Shown: positions 12,401-24,300, counted from the stretch's first letter. The stretch is DNA of 64,000 nt from Gyrodactylus bullatarudis (GCA_012064415.1 SSNU01000248.1:205486-269485); one strand, 5' to 3'. Notes: generated by a model from the letters alone, not told the origin. Translations and numbers: made by a program.

Positions 12401-15400
12401 TTGAAGAATGATGGCGCAAATTTGAAATATTTTCTTTTGCGTTTGTAATAATTGGAAAATTTTTCCGATACAAAATCTTGAACTTGCGCCAAAATGTTTT
12501 GAATGAATTTTACTATGAGAAATTAAGAATTTACAATAAAATTAAAATTAGAAGAGTAAATCTATATTAGAAGACAAGGGTTGCCTGATTTCCTCAAAAA
12601 TATTTTGAGCTTGCTGACTCGAAGTCATGCTATTGTTAAGAACGAACGAAAGATTATTGGTTAATAAAGCTTTATTTTCGTCGGTTCTCTTCAGACCAAA
12701 CACTGACTTTAGATATATTTATATACATGCAAGATTAAGGAACATTATAAAATCTGACGAATAGCAATTAATCATCCAAGATTGACCAATGGGGGTTGAG
12801 TGTGCTCATACTCTTGGGGCTGTGAGGAATACATCTATTGTCTGATTGTTAGTTGGTAATCGTTTTCTCTGTTTCCCCTTTCTTTTTTGTTGCTTAGGGA
12901 AAGAAAAAGAAATCTGTCGACATCATCTAAGCAACAAAAAAGAAAGGGGAAACAGAGAAAACGATTACCAACTAAAAATCAGACAATAGATGTATTCCTC
13001 ACAGCCCCAAGAGTATGAGCACACTCAACCCCCATTGGTCAATCTTGGATGATTAATTGCTATTCGTCAGATTTTATAATGTTCCTTAATCTTGCATGTA
13101 TATAAATATATCTAAAGTCAGTGTTTGGTCTGAAGAGAACCGACGAAAATAAAGCTTTATTAACCAATAATCCTTCGTTCGTTCTTAACTATAGCATGAC
13201 TTCGAGTCAGCAAGCTCAAAAAAAATCTATATTTAAAAATGATTATGATGAGTACATGAGTATAAAAAAGAAAAAATTTAAAAATCTTAAAGAGTTTTTA
13301 GAACATAATAATATAAGAATCTAAAAAGTAATTCAAAAATCATTCTGGTTACTGGTGAAGGTCTGGATAAAGGAGAGTTCGAGTTTAATCTAACTTGCTA
13401 CGAATATTTTGCATTATAGATTTTATCACAATCCTAAATTTTATACTTATCATTAATCGATTCATAAGATGAAAGTGGAAAAGTTTTTTTATACAATTGG
13501 TGTCTGAAGTTATAATTATCCTCGATCGGAGAAGAAGTTATAAGGAAATTTTTTTACAATAAAAGCATATCTTCAAACCCAGAGAAACTGAAGACCAGAG
13601 GCTAAAATAATTGTGAAATAATTGCCATCATCCTATTTCTTAATTCAAATTTTCAGTAGATTTTGCAACATTTCAAATAAAAATAGGGTTTATAGAGAAG
13701 ATTCAGTTTTTTTAAAGATGTTGAGAGAAATTTCTGAAGAATTTTAATGATTTGATTTCCAAAATGAGCTTTACTCGGTTATAGCAAAATAATTCGATCA
13801 AGACATGGAATATTTTTGGGAGAAAATAGAGAATCTTACAACTCATTACTAAATATAATGCAATATATGTGTTATTATTACTATACATCATCTTGAAACA
13901 TAAAAAAGTTTAGTATCATCTCATAAGTGTAAATTCCTTATCAGATGTGACTTGAATACTGATATCAATTACTAATTATATAACTAAAGTAATTATAATT
14001 GTGGAATTTATAATAAGAGAAATATCCTGCTGAAAGCATCCGTATCTACAACATTGCATAATAATGATGATGGTAATTACTATGCAGATATGATACGAAA
14101 AAAATATCAAATATCAGTCAATCAAAATGTAAATATAGATTAGAATCATGATAATCTTTTCGAGGTAAAATAGGGGAGAAACATTTGGCATATGCTCCCT
14201 TCCACACCATCCATTCACATCATCATGGATGATATCTTTTTTTAGAAAGAAACAAGTTTATTGCAATATACCAAAGTACTGTATTATACATTATTAGATA
14301 ACATACAATGCCTATTATACATTGGATAGGATTTTCTGTCCATACATCAAACATACTACTACAACTGAAAAGTAATAACCATAGGCTAGACTAATATTTA
14401 GAGACTTAAAATAGAAATATAGAAATTTTCATGATTTCTTTATCTTTATGATTAGAATAGAGTTGATATGTCTGGTATGAATAATATATACAATTTTCGA
14501 TTCAAATTCTATTCGTGCCATGGGAAGAATAGTATTTGATTCAACCTGTGTTTTGATTCGATACAGAAAATTAAACAAACATCGCCTTCGAGTTGAAACT
14601 TGGCTATTTTGAATATGATGAATAGAATTTCAATATGAACTAGCCGGTATCATCCTTTTTTCACTGAGCTTTCTGATAACCGAGAAAAATTTTCTCCTAT
14701 TAAAAAATTACATTTCTCCTTTTTAATTAACACAATCCTAGTTTATATCGGATAGAATTTCAGATAAAATTCTTATTTCTCATTGGTAGATTTATCTTTG
14801 CTATTTTCTTTCGAGAAATATGCTCCCCAAGTATCTCCCCTATTAATATGTTAATAAGGTTTGTATGTATACAGCCTACGAATCTACAATTATTCTTAGT
14901 TCAAGAGTTATCGATCAAGAATTCTATCATTTTTTGATCCAAATGATGGTTTTCAATGAACAATGTTCATAGGATTGCATATTTAAATTGTAAATTAATT
15001 TCTTCAAAGAATAGTACGTGTCAGACGAATGATTATATAAAGTTGGTTGATATGAAGTTGTGAATCTATGATTTTTACAGATATCTCGATTAATGATTAA
15101 GATTAGACAAGAAAGCTGATAGCACCGTCAAGTTATCGACAGTTGGACCATTTTCGAGAGATTTTAAATTGTCGAAATTTCATTGATTTTCAAGTAGTGA
15201 AAATGATCAAAAAAACGAAATTCCACTCCCAAACGATAATAAGGTCAGATTCAGTCAAATTGATATTCTTGTCTAATTTTAATCCTGAAAAACCTCTTTC
15301 GATCACCCTATAGTATTCAAATCAATTAAAAATTTTCAGCTCAAATTTCGAAAAAATGGGATTTTGGCGACAAATGGGAATTTGAAAAATGACCATATTT

Positions 15401-18400
15401 TTCATAAAAATAATTTTTTTCAGATTTTTTTTCTTCAAATGGTAAAAGTGGGCGGCATGAGTAGGATTCCAGAAAATCTTTAAAAAATTTGAATTCTTGA
15501 TGAAAATATCGAGATTTCTGTAAAAATCATAGATTCCCAACTTCATATCAATTAGCTTTAGCTCATTCCAATTTGCTATAGCAGTTTGAGCAGTTTTGAT
15601 ATCAAAAATAATGGTTTCATCTGATTTTTAGGAAATGAATTCATATTTATTTGGAAGGATGAATCCGTACCAAAATTATCATGTACATGAAAGAATGAAT
15701 AGGTATATGTATTTGTTTCATACGATAAATTTGGGCATAGTATATATGTCTCACATGTAAAAGTAACTAATGGAGATATTCTATACATGCAAAAAGAGTA
15801 AAAATTGAAACAAATTGGTTACAGTAAGTAATTAAGAATTATCCTTGGAAGATTGATTTTCTCATGTGATAGAAGATATGGCAATTAAAAAATTCTCATA
15901 ATATACTTCTACTGCTAGTAAAAACCAAGAATAACATTGACAGAATATAGAATAATTCTCTCTTTCTCGTTCCAAGGTCAATAACAGTGTGTCAGTATTG
16001 TCGTGAATTGTACTATCATCAATATTGTTGAGTATTTTATCAAATTAAACTTTTCTCGTTTTATAATCGCACAAATGATTGAGGAGGTAGAAGAGAGTAG
16101 CAAAATTGAATAAATAACTTGGTATTTGGTAATGTACAAGGCCTGGGCATTTTATTCATGCCAAATGTTCTACTTGGAATAAAGTTGGGAATCTATGAGT
16201 TTTACAAAAATCTAAATTTTTATCAAGAATCCATATGTAATCAAGATTTTTTTTGGAGTCCAGATCATGTTGAAGAAAAATCTTTTGAAAAAAATTATTA
16301 TTTTTGAGAATGGTAGATTTTTTCATTGACTTCAGAATTAGACAAGAAAGACCCACCGTTTTGACAGATGTTTGATTATCAAAACTCAAAAAGCTCATTT
16401 CAAAACTTATTTGGGCCAAGATTTGAACTTTGAATGTGATAATTTTAGCTGTCAAAATGCTATTTTTGTTAAATTTGATGTAATAAAATTTGTAATATTA
16501 GAAAAATTTCGCTCTTATTAAAAATTCAATCTAAACTTTTCCAACTCTTTTCATTGCTGAGTGAAAAATGCATTTTATTTGCCAAATTTTGCTATTTTGT
16601 ACAGCTGAACCTGACAATTTTTTTCATCATCTTATTCAGCAAGCCTTGGACACTAAGCCATTTATTCTTGCTACCAAAGCAGAAATTAGACTTCTGTATT
16701 GTAAAACCAGCCTCCCTTAACCCTCATCTGGAAATTGGGTCTAACCCTATTTCAATTTTCAATAATTCTCGAATTTTCTATTCTTCAAGAAAGGTTTTAT
16801 CTATTAATGTTGTGTTCAATTTGTGTCGAAAGACCCATAAGTGTTTACATTAAAAATATTTTTATTGAAACACGAAAAAATTATTTATCTCGACCAATCA
16901 GAATGCAGCAAGTGATTTCTATACATATAGATAGGAAAAAAAGTGAGTTTTTGTGAAAATTTGAAAATTCACTGTTAATACTTAATCAGTGGGTAAATAT
17001 TCGTGTTCCAATAAAAATAAGATGTTTCAATAGAAATATTTTTACTGTAAACTCAAACGGGACGTCCCATTTGTGTCGAAAAAAACAGGGGGTGGGGGAC
17101 ACATTTTCCTCTCTGCCCCTTTTCGGGTTTACTTGTATTTTCTTTTTTTGTTTATTTTTTAAGGTTGAAAATAAAGTATACGGTATATGAAGATGTATGT
17201 TCTTTACAGGTATTCAAGAAATTTCAAACAGATACAGCATATTGAGTGCTTGAATTGAAGAAATAAAGAGAAATTCAAAATTTAATAACTTTTTTCCTTT
17301 AAACTTCATATTTTCATGGAGCCCCTCACTCGAAAGGATAGTTAATTCGCATCAAATAATATGAGGATTCAATTGGATTTAAGGCTTCTTGTTATGGAGC
17401 ATAACTTTGTTTCATTCAAGTTCACTTTATTTAATCTTTTTAAAGATACTTAACTTCTAAAACTAAAAATTTCCATTGTTCATACGAAAAAATGACTGTT
17501 ATCAGCAGTTTAAAATGCCTTTCAGTAATAGTTTTAGTAAATAAAATTCAATACAATATTTTGATTGAATAAAACAATCTAATTTAGTGTTCAAATCAAG
17601 CAGGTATGTAAAGAACATACATCTTCATATACCGTATACTTTATTTTCAACCTTAAAAATAAATAAAAAAAGAAAATACATGTAAACCCGAAAAGGGGCA
17701 GAGAGGAAAATGTGTCCCCCACCCCCTGTTTTTTTCGACACAAATGGGACGTCCCGTTTGAGTTTAAACACATATGGGACTTTCGACACAAATAGGACGC
17801 AACATTAAAAAAACAAGACACAATGTTTTTCTGTGTAATAATCCTGTTTGTGATGATCATTCAAAAGTTTTATACGAATTATTTGTACAATAAATTCAAG
17901 CTATTTTACTTTCATCCGTTTGAGGGTTAAATTAATATCATCCTTTACTAACTTCAATTTAGAGAATCTTGAAAAGAATTTTTTATTACTACTTAATGAT
18001 ATACTTGTGATACTGAATAAATTACCAATATTTTGCTAATAATTGCTATTTTTGAAAGCCCTAGTGATAATAGAAAATATACCAATTGTACTAAACCTCA
18101 TTTGACGAATGTTTTTTTCAACTTTTTAATCTGACTCGGAATCCACAAATATATACAATATATTTGAGCCCTTTTATAATATATAGGATCAAGTTTATCT
18201 AAAAGATTTGTCTAAAAGATTGGAGTTGAAAAAAACTCCTCAAGAAGGAAACCAGTGCTCTAAAATGGAGACTCTGAGGATTTGAAATATATTCAAGGAA
18301 TGTACTTCTATACTACTCTTAGTATAGTTGTACTCTTGAGATACTCTTCCTTCTTTCTACATTTTGCTACAAATGCTGTTTAATAATAATAATAATACTC

Positions 18401-20327
18401 ATTGAAATAGATAGAATGTATATAAATCAGGGCTATGTGAGAGGGTGGGGATCTATTTTTTCAAGTTTTCCGTTTCTCCTACTACCTTGCTACTAATATT
18501 ATAGACAATAGTAGTAGTCTGCAATAAAATAGATGAAGACAAAAATAGACAGAATAGAGGGAATCGAATTCGAATTATAAGATTTCCTTGAAAGAATCTC
18601 CTTATTATTTGTCTTTCATTCTCTCATAGCATATGGATTTTATTAATTTTTCCTGCTTTCTTCTCTCTCCTCTCTCAACATCTACATCCTTTGAAGGGGG
18701 AATAAATTTTGAATTGAAAGGAAAAGAATTAGGATCGAATTAAAGGCATACATGCACACAAACACATGTGTTTGTCTGTGTGAGAAATTTGAGAGACCAA
18801 TTCTATATTGAATTAATGGAGGAGAGAGAGAGATGATCCCAGCATGTATGAAAGAGATCAAACAGAGCAATGGGAATTTATGATTTTTCAGAAAAAATTT
18901 CTCAATTTTTTTCATCTCAAGAGCTCGATATCTAGATCATAAGGCCCACTTTTACTACATAAAAGAAAAAAAGTCAATTTTTAAGAAAATTATGGCATAT
19001 TTCAAATTTTTGAATTGGCATTAAATTTCCATTTTTAAGCATAAAGTTGGGTCATTTTGAAATTCTAGGGTTTTCTAAAAAATCTTGATCAGATTCGATT
19101 TTTTGATGAAAAAAATTTAGATTTTTGTAAAAATCATCAATTCTCATCTCCAAATCAACAAGTTTAACCAAATGAACCTTGGAGAATCGAAAAAATTGAG
19201 GGGATGCTTTACTTATGGAAATTATTATTCATAAAGATGCCTCGGACATTGTGTTGAGGCCTGTATTATTGTGCAAATTCGAATATTTTGAATACAACCT
19301 CAGTATGGATAAAAAAATTAAGGATCATGAATTTCTACCTGCTTTGTTGTTCAAGTCTGTTAGATTAGTTTTGGTCATGAGTTATTTTGAGGATTATTAT
19401 CAAATTTTACATAACTTTAGCGGCCTAAAACTCGATTTTCTCATGCTTGGAAAAAAGTTTAGATGGAATAAATGGACTTACTTTGCATCCTTCACATGTG
19501 ATAGCCCCGAAGTGAAAACCTGAAGAAGCCCCTCCACAAACACGACATGGAATTTTGGAAATTTTACAAGAGTTATTTTCCTTTGGAGCTGTATTTAGTA
19601 AATCATAAAATCAATATTTTAAATGTTAAAAACTCATTTATTCCAAGGTTTTTATTAATAAAGATCAACGATGAACAACTATAAACTTCATTATATTGGC
19701 TTTTTAAGGTGATATAAGATTTAAACATTTATAATGATAAGTGATCACTGATCACGGATCAAAAATAAGTACATATCAAATATTGAGCTATTGTAAAGAC
19801 CTCGAAATATTTTTAATAACAATACAATTAGTCAATTAAGAAAGATGAAGATTATCGAAATTAATTGATTCAAGATAATCAATTAAATGAAAAATGCTTA
19901 CACATGAGAGACATGCCTATTTCAATGCACTTTTTATAGCGACAATGTGCACATTTGCCGCGGCCAGGCCCAATAACTCTACATTTTCCGCCAAGAGGAC
20001 ATGATGTTGTAGCCAATTTAGGATCTGTTCCTGGAGATGAGGCTAAGCCTAGACGAATATTATTCCTGCCGTTTGTCCTAGGTACAGCATGACGCATAAA
20101 AAATTTCTGAATAAATATCAAGTTTAGATTAGAAAATAAAAGACGATTCAACCGAGACAACTGACCTTGCAAGCTTCACAAACATATGCTCTGTGATGGA
20201 ATCCTACAGCAGGTTGGTTACATACTTGACAGGATTGATCTTCAGATCGTTGCTGATATTGAGCAAATGCAATTTCTGGTGAAACAGTATCATCCGAGTA
20301 TGATAAGATTGAAGCTGAGTCTTTCAT
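3404..20327 (-). CDS. Two-DNA-binding-domain nuclear receptor (2DBD-NR), partial at 3' end
   Basis: Six exons (20166-20327, 19902-20106, 19482-19588, 11644-11785, 10326-10797, 3404-3887) join in frame to 524 residues. The start is ATG at 20327 ([14 protein letters not shown]). DBD1: finger 1 CQVC...CEAC, P-box CEACKK (split by a 59-nt intron), finger 2 CPLGGKC...CAHCRYKKC, about residues 43-120. DBD2: CRVC...CEGC, P-box CEGCKG, then CTGNGNC...CKSCRLERC, followed by a T/A-box-like [14 protein letters not shown]. An acidic, Ser-rich hinge follows, and the last exon probably enters the ligand-binding domain, which continues off-window. CEACKK in DBD1 with CEGCKG in DBD2 is the known signature of the 2DBD-NR subfamily. 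The product should be a nuclear DNA-binding transcription factor; its ligand and targets are unknown. Introns 3 and 5 (7.7 and 6.4 kb) carry repeats. Confidence 0.9.
5920..6100 (+). mobile_element. Penelope-like element, C-terminus and 3' tail remnant
   Basis: The sequence AGCCAAATCT...TGTTCAGAA around 5947-5972 matches the codons for KPNLCVQK at the end of the intact Penelope ORF (29069-29095). It is followed by the CACTTTTCTCTCC tail block. Internal deletions and stops show it is dead. Confidence 0.5.
10083..10275. repeat. MITE family A, internally deleted copy
   Basis: Both termini are present (CTAGTTAATATAAAGATG at the left, TTCATATTAACTAG at the right) and the inner arms carry the GATCAAGATTTTT and AAAAATCTTGATCAAATTCG blocks in inverted order. 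It is about 193 bp against about 400 bp for full copies. Confidence 0.65.
12604..13220. repeat. Palindrome: two inverted copies of an LTR-like promoter repeat
   Basis: The left arm (12604-12897) and right arm (12927-13220) are both 294 bp and near-identical reverse complements, with a 29-bp spacer. Read outward, each arm has a TATA-like GTATATAAATAT, then a GTGTTTGGTCTGAAGAGAAC block, an AATAAA signal in GAAAATAAAGC, and a short ORF start ([10 protein letters not shown]). The TATA-then-polyA order resembles an LTR. Related single copies lie at 47130-47345 and 63835-64000, and a diverged one at 45215-45400. No gag, pol or primer-binding site is recognisable, so LTR identity is an inference. 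Confidence 0.75.
13121..13324 (+). other. Short ORF running out of the LTR-like repeat
   Basis: A 67-codon ORF ([14 protein letters not shown]...) runs through the right palindrome arm and about 100 bp beyond, into lysine-rich codons. The same frame is open in the copy at 63835-64000 (minus strand) as [14 protein letters not shown]. The conservation may simply follow the DNA identity of young copies. It resembles the 5' start of an element gene whose body is missing. I cannot assign a function. Confidence 0.3.
13640..13840 (+). repeat. Dispersed repeat, related to 41310-41530
   Basis: The blocks TTTTGCAACATTT and AAAATAGGG followed by TTTTAATGATTT-like sequence occur in the same order at 41310-41530. 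The copies are diverged and no termini or ORF are clear. Confidence 0.4.
15038..15560. repeat. MITE family A, full-length copy
   Basis: The left terminus reads AAAGTTGGTTGATATGAAG and the right one CTTCATATCAATTAGCTTTA, inverted to each other. Inner arm blocks (ATCTATGATTTTTACAG and TGTAAAAATCATAGATT) match too. It is about 520 bp, AT-rich and non-coding. Termini end in TA, consistent with Tc1/mariner-type target duplication, though transposase family is an inference. Confidence 0.75.
16804..17810. mobile_element. Foldback element with nested MITE in the left arm
   Basis: The right arm (17609-17810) is a near-perfect reverse complement of 16804-17207 once 16848-17047 is removed. Shared blocks include AACTCAAACGGGACGTCCC, the run GGGGGTGGGGGACACATTTT and ATATGAAGATGTATGTTC. 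The unique middle (17208-17608) has no ORF of note. Termini carry the repeated motif TTTGTGTCGAAAG. It is non-autonomous; the family is not recognised. Confidence 0.8.
16848..17047. mobile_element. 200-bp MITE, TA target duplication
   Basis: The element begins CATTAAAAATATTTTTATTG and ends with the complement of CAGTAAAAATATTTCTATTG, giving roughly 26-bp terminal inverted repeats continuing into GAAACA. It is flanked by TA on both sides. The other arm of the surrounding foldback (near 17762-17772) keeps the uninterrupted site GTGTTTAAACTC, so both boundaries and the TA duplication are directly visible. A Tc1/mariner-type origin is inferred from the TA site. Confidence 0.85.
18867..19166. repeat. 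MITE family A copy
   Basis: The left part (GGGAATTTATGATTTTTCAG) and right part (TTTGTAAAAATCATCAATTC) are inverted relatives of the family arms, with inner GATCATAAGGCCCACTTTTA. The right terminus is slightly diverged (AAATCAACAAGTTTA). Length is about 300 bp. Confidence 0.6.
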
Positions 20328-20570
20328 TTATAACTTTTATATCAGTTAAATTGTCAATATTTATAATATTTTTTTATAAATCTAAATCGGAAAGATTTCT
20401 GCTGTAAATCATGAATTTACAACTCTTTCCTCGGTTGATATTGTAAAGTTGACTGATGGAAATTTGAAATCTCACAAAATAATTTTGGAAACAAAAACCA
20501 TTTAGTTGAAATAGAAATTGTTTTAGTTAAAGATTTTTACACCTCAGTTCAAGTCCAAACGTGAATAGAG
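20328..20570. promoter_or_regulatory. Divergent intergenic region, 2DBD-NR / eL33
   Basis: The two start codons point away from each other across 243 bp, so both promoters must lie here unless upstream untranslated exons exist further away. A pyrimidine-rich TTTTTACACCTCAG ends 24 bp before the eL33 ATG and looks like a 3' splice site, so the eL33 transcript may have a 5' UTR intron or receive a spliced leader. Confidence 0.5.
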
Positions 20571-20960
20571 ATGGCAGTCACCAAATCCGATAAACCAGAA
20601 ACAAAACGTATATTCTCTGAGAAGAAACCCGGTAGACTCTATGTCAAGGGAGTTTTCACTGGCTACAGACGCGGTCTACGTAATCAACATGAAAACACAG
20701 CTCTTCTTAAAGTTGAAGGAGTTTTGAATAAAAAAGATGCAGAATTCTACGCTGGAAAGCGATGTGCTTTTGTCTACAGAGCTGAGAAAAAAAGGAAATT
20801 AGCCAGAAGACATAATCCCTCAAATGTCAGATGTATTTGGGGCAAGATATTGAAACCACACGGAAACAGTGGCGTTGTTAGAGCAAAATTTAAGAGAAAC
20901 TTGCCTCCTCAAGGTATGGGACACCGTGTTAGGATAATGCTTTATCCCAGTCGTATTTAA
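20571..20960 (+). CDS. RPL35A: Large-subunit ribosomal protein eL33 (RPL35A)
   Basis: A single open exon encodes 129 residues, with an N-terminal stretch ([19 protein letters not shown]) before the conserved core. The core has the family landmarks [58 protein letters not shown] and the terminal MLYPSRI. Vertebrate eL33 is about 110 residues, so the N-terminus is roughly 15-20 longer, as in some arthropods. eL33 is a basic protein of the 60S subunit. The gene is unusual among its neighbours in having an intronless ORF; an AATAAA signal at 20965-20970 follows the stop within a few bases. It is divergent from the receptor and convergent with Gek (364 bp between stops). Confidence 0.97.
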   Translation: MAVTKSDKPETKRIFSEKKPGRLYVKGVFTGYRRGLRNQHENTALLKVEGVLNKKDAEFYAGKRCAFVYRAEKKRKLARRHNPSNVRCIWGKILKPHGNSGVVRAKFKRNLPPQGMGHRVRIMLYPSRI

Positions 20961-21324
20961 TTCTAATAAATAACTTTCTACGGCTAATTTATTTCTTTTC
21001 AGACATTCAAGATAAGACACTGACTTTTATAATCTCTTTGTATTTCAAATAACATATAGAAATTAAATTAGATCATGTCAAATCCATTCACAGTTTGACC
21101 GAAAGGAAGTAATTTGGTGGCTTGAAATCAATGATTAAAGTTTCCAGTTTTAACATGTTATGGGCACAGTGTCAGTGTAATAATGGTTGGCGCATATCTG
21201 TCACTAATTCCAGCTCAATTAATTATTTTTACATAGATTGATCTCAGTAATATTAGTAATTTAAAATCTACAACATAGGAGACAATATTTTTGGGTCAAT
21301 GAGTCTTAAATAAATGAATAGTCA

Positions 21325-24300
21325 TCACTGATTAACATTGTATAAAAAGTTCATTAACTGGTCCTGGAGACAAGTTTCTTCATTGTTCATCTCTTGATTA
21401 TTCGCTGAATTGGGAGAAGAGATTTGGCATTTACTGTGTATCTTGGTTGAAGCTTTAACAGTTTTTGAATCGCTTAAAGAATGCTGGTGTTTCGGAATAT
21501 ATGGATCATTGTCATAATTCTTAAGATTGGTAAAGCTTTTATTCCTGCAAAAAATAAAATATTATGACAATCATTTATAACCATAATACAATTTGAGTAG
21601 ATTTATATTACTTGAGACTTTTTCGACCTAATGAGGATGAATCATCGTGAAAGTGTGAACGACTCTCCTCTTGCTTGATGTCATATGTATCGAAATAATT
21701 GGAGGACTCGTCATTTTTAACATCGAGGAATTCATCCAAATTATCGAAAGAATCAAAGTCTGTTATCGGGCAATTATTATTGGTTGGTGTTGATAAATTT
21801 GGCAGCGGAGGTAATCGATCAGTGAGGGAATTTCGAGAGTTTTGGGATTGATAGGAGGCCTGCTTATAATCATTAGCTGCATGATAACTAGAATCTCTTG
21901 CATGCTGTGTAAAAGAAAAATCAATTAATGATTGAAATCAATGACTATTTCTCAAAAAATATACATATTTAAAATTTATACCGTTTACTTTCAAGTAGAT
22001 ACATGAATGCTTTTAAATGGATAGTGAAAATTTTATATATTGTTTGAATTTTGTTATTCACATTTGATTATTGGATGAATGAGGATGTGAGGATTAACCA
22101 TCTACACCTAGGTAATATGAAGAATTTATGATTTTTACAAAATTCTCAATTTTTTCACCAAGAGATCTGATTTGATGAAAATTTTTTTGAAACTAGATCA
22201 CGAAGCCCACTTTTACTTGGCTAAAGACTATGAAAAAAATTAATTTTTAACAAAATTATCTCGAGTTAGCGACAAATTCCCTTTATTGAACTTTGAGAAG
22301 CAAATTTTGTTGATTCTAAAGTGACACAATTTGACGTTATCTCGAGATTTGAAATATGTCATAATTTTGTTAAAAAATGATTTTGTTTCAATTTTTTTCT
22401 TCGTATTACATCTAGTTTCATCAAATCCGAATTCTTGATGAAAAAATTGAGAATTTTGTAAAGATCATAAATTGCCATCTTCATATTAACTAGCTTTAGG
22501 TTGATGAATGTATAAAATGAATTGTTTTAGTAAACATACCGATTTTGTTTCCTTAGTGCTAAATAAATGCAAAAATGACAAGATGAGTTGGGAACTTTTA
22601 GGGTTTCCTCTCAAAAATCAATACTTTTCACTTGTAAGAGATAACCAAAGTACAAGGGAAAAGGTTATAAAAGTATGTACTCTATCTTTTGTGCATAACA
22701 GGTTATACAGAATAGATAAGAATATCTTTAGCTAAGTTGTAGATGTTATTGTTTACAAGAAAAGAAGATAAAAGTACTTCTTCAACGACGAAAAAGTCTA
22801 TTTTAAAAGAAAGAAAAATCTTCAAATGTGCATAAAAAACATGGTTGGATGAATTTTTGAAAAAATACAAAGAATTGAAAGATTTATTGGCACTAACTTG
22901 ACCGGATCGATCAGATGAGTTTTGGGACATTCTCGAAGCAGGAGAGTTTAGGCTGTTACTACTGCGCCCAAGAAATTCCTGACTTCCGTTATTTTGCAAA
23001 TCGATCAGATTCCCCGTCGATTCAGGTCCAAGATGGGAGACATGTCTGAAGTTAGTCGGTCCCGATATTAATTTCGAGGTTTTTGAACCGGAACTCGATA
23101 AGCACCGATGATTCAATGTCGGACTTGGACCAGATATGATGCTACTTGAGGAGGTAACACTTTGCGGAGGTACTAAAAGTAAGAGAAATTAAAATCAAGT
23201 GTTATTATGGAAAAATGATTAACGAACTATTGAACAGTCTCGGTAAATTAGATGTCCATTTGAGACTGTTATTGGGATCTGTCTTATCACTAGAAATGCC
23301 AACATAATGTTCCATACTAGAGTTGCCATGATCTTCTTCCAGACCCTTGGCTTTCCAAGAAAATCGTCGAGTTTTCTATTAGAGTAGGCAGATAAATACA
23401 CAGTATTAGGTTAGGGTGGAATTCTATCAACATACCTTCTTTGTGGAGTCTGACTTGTTTGAGTCTTGAACGAGAGTTGGAATGCTAATTTCCCTACTCT
23501 CCCAAAGGATTTCTGTGGACATGTTTTGAGGGTAACGCTGAGTATCGAGGACACGTGAACAAATATCGGCTGTTGTGAAATGTATGAGCTTGTGAGTATT
23601 CTCAGTGTCCCCATTTGAGTTGAGAATCAGGTGGGCATCATTATTCAAGGGGAAAGCTCGTCTGTTTGTTAGGGAGATGATCCATTCGGATGAAATAACA
23701 TTGAATATCATTATACCACAGGGACCATTTGAGAAACCTTGACTTTGGGAGAATGAATGGATATCAGAACAGAAAATCAATAGGTATGGCTTTCGATAAG
23801 CGAAATTAATCGGTTTGGCAGGCCAGTGTAAGTCAAAGGATCGGGATCTCTTTCTATTAGCATCAATGTAAATGCCAAAATCTGGGAAGACTAATAAAAA
23901 TTCTTCAGAATGAGAAGAAGAGGAATTTGGAATTCTATCGACATCAATAGTATTTGGGACAGAGTTATCACAATACTGAGAATTTTCCAAATCATTTTCA
24001 ATCTCAATACACAAGATTGGCTTGCATTCGAAAGATTTCAACGGCACCAAACTCATGTCTAAATCAATTAAATCTGTTTTGAGGAGAATTTGAGGGGCCT
24101 GGTCAGACCAGATGGGATAAATACCAAAATAGTTGTTACATCCAATGACCAGGTGAGTATTGAAACGCATAAAATTAATTGATTGTACAATATCGGGTGC
24201 GATTATTTCACGGATTTTACGGTGACGACCTTGAATGCGAGCAATCTCGTAAATAATAACTTTGGCACTTTTAATGTGAGAAGAGATGAGTACGAATGGA

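Larger units (their letters stand above)
11786..19481 (-). other. Receptor intron 3, repeat-rich
   Basis: A 7.7-kb intron splits DBD2 exactly between CEGCK and GFFRR (donor GTAAGT at 19481, acceptor TAG at 11786). It holds the 294-bp-arm palindrome (12604-13220), MITE family A copies (15038-15560, 18867-19166), a partial copy near 16172-16300, the foldback 16804-17810 with its nested MITE, and a trinucleotide run near 18379-18396. No host exon was found inside. Confidence 0.6.

Noticed and set aside
16554..16956. Two overlapping plus-strand ORFs of 99 and 73 codons
   Set aside because: They run through the end of the foldback and the nested MITE, so they are not genes.
19215..19523. 102-codon plus-strand ORF
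   Set aside because: It overlaps the DBD2 finger-1 exon on the other strand; its sequence has no recognisable domain.
22703..23116. 137-codon minus-strand ORF read as one gene
   Set aside because: Only the part upstream of GTTAGT at 22897 is coding (the Gek CRIB exon); the rest is intron read-through.
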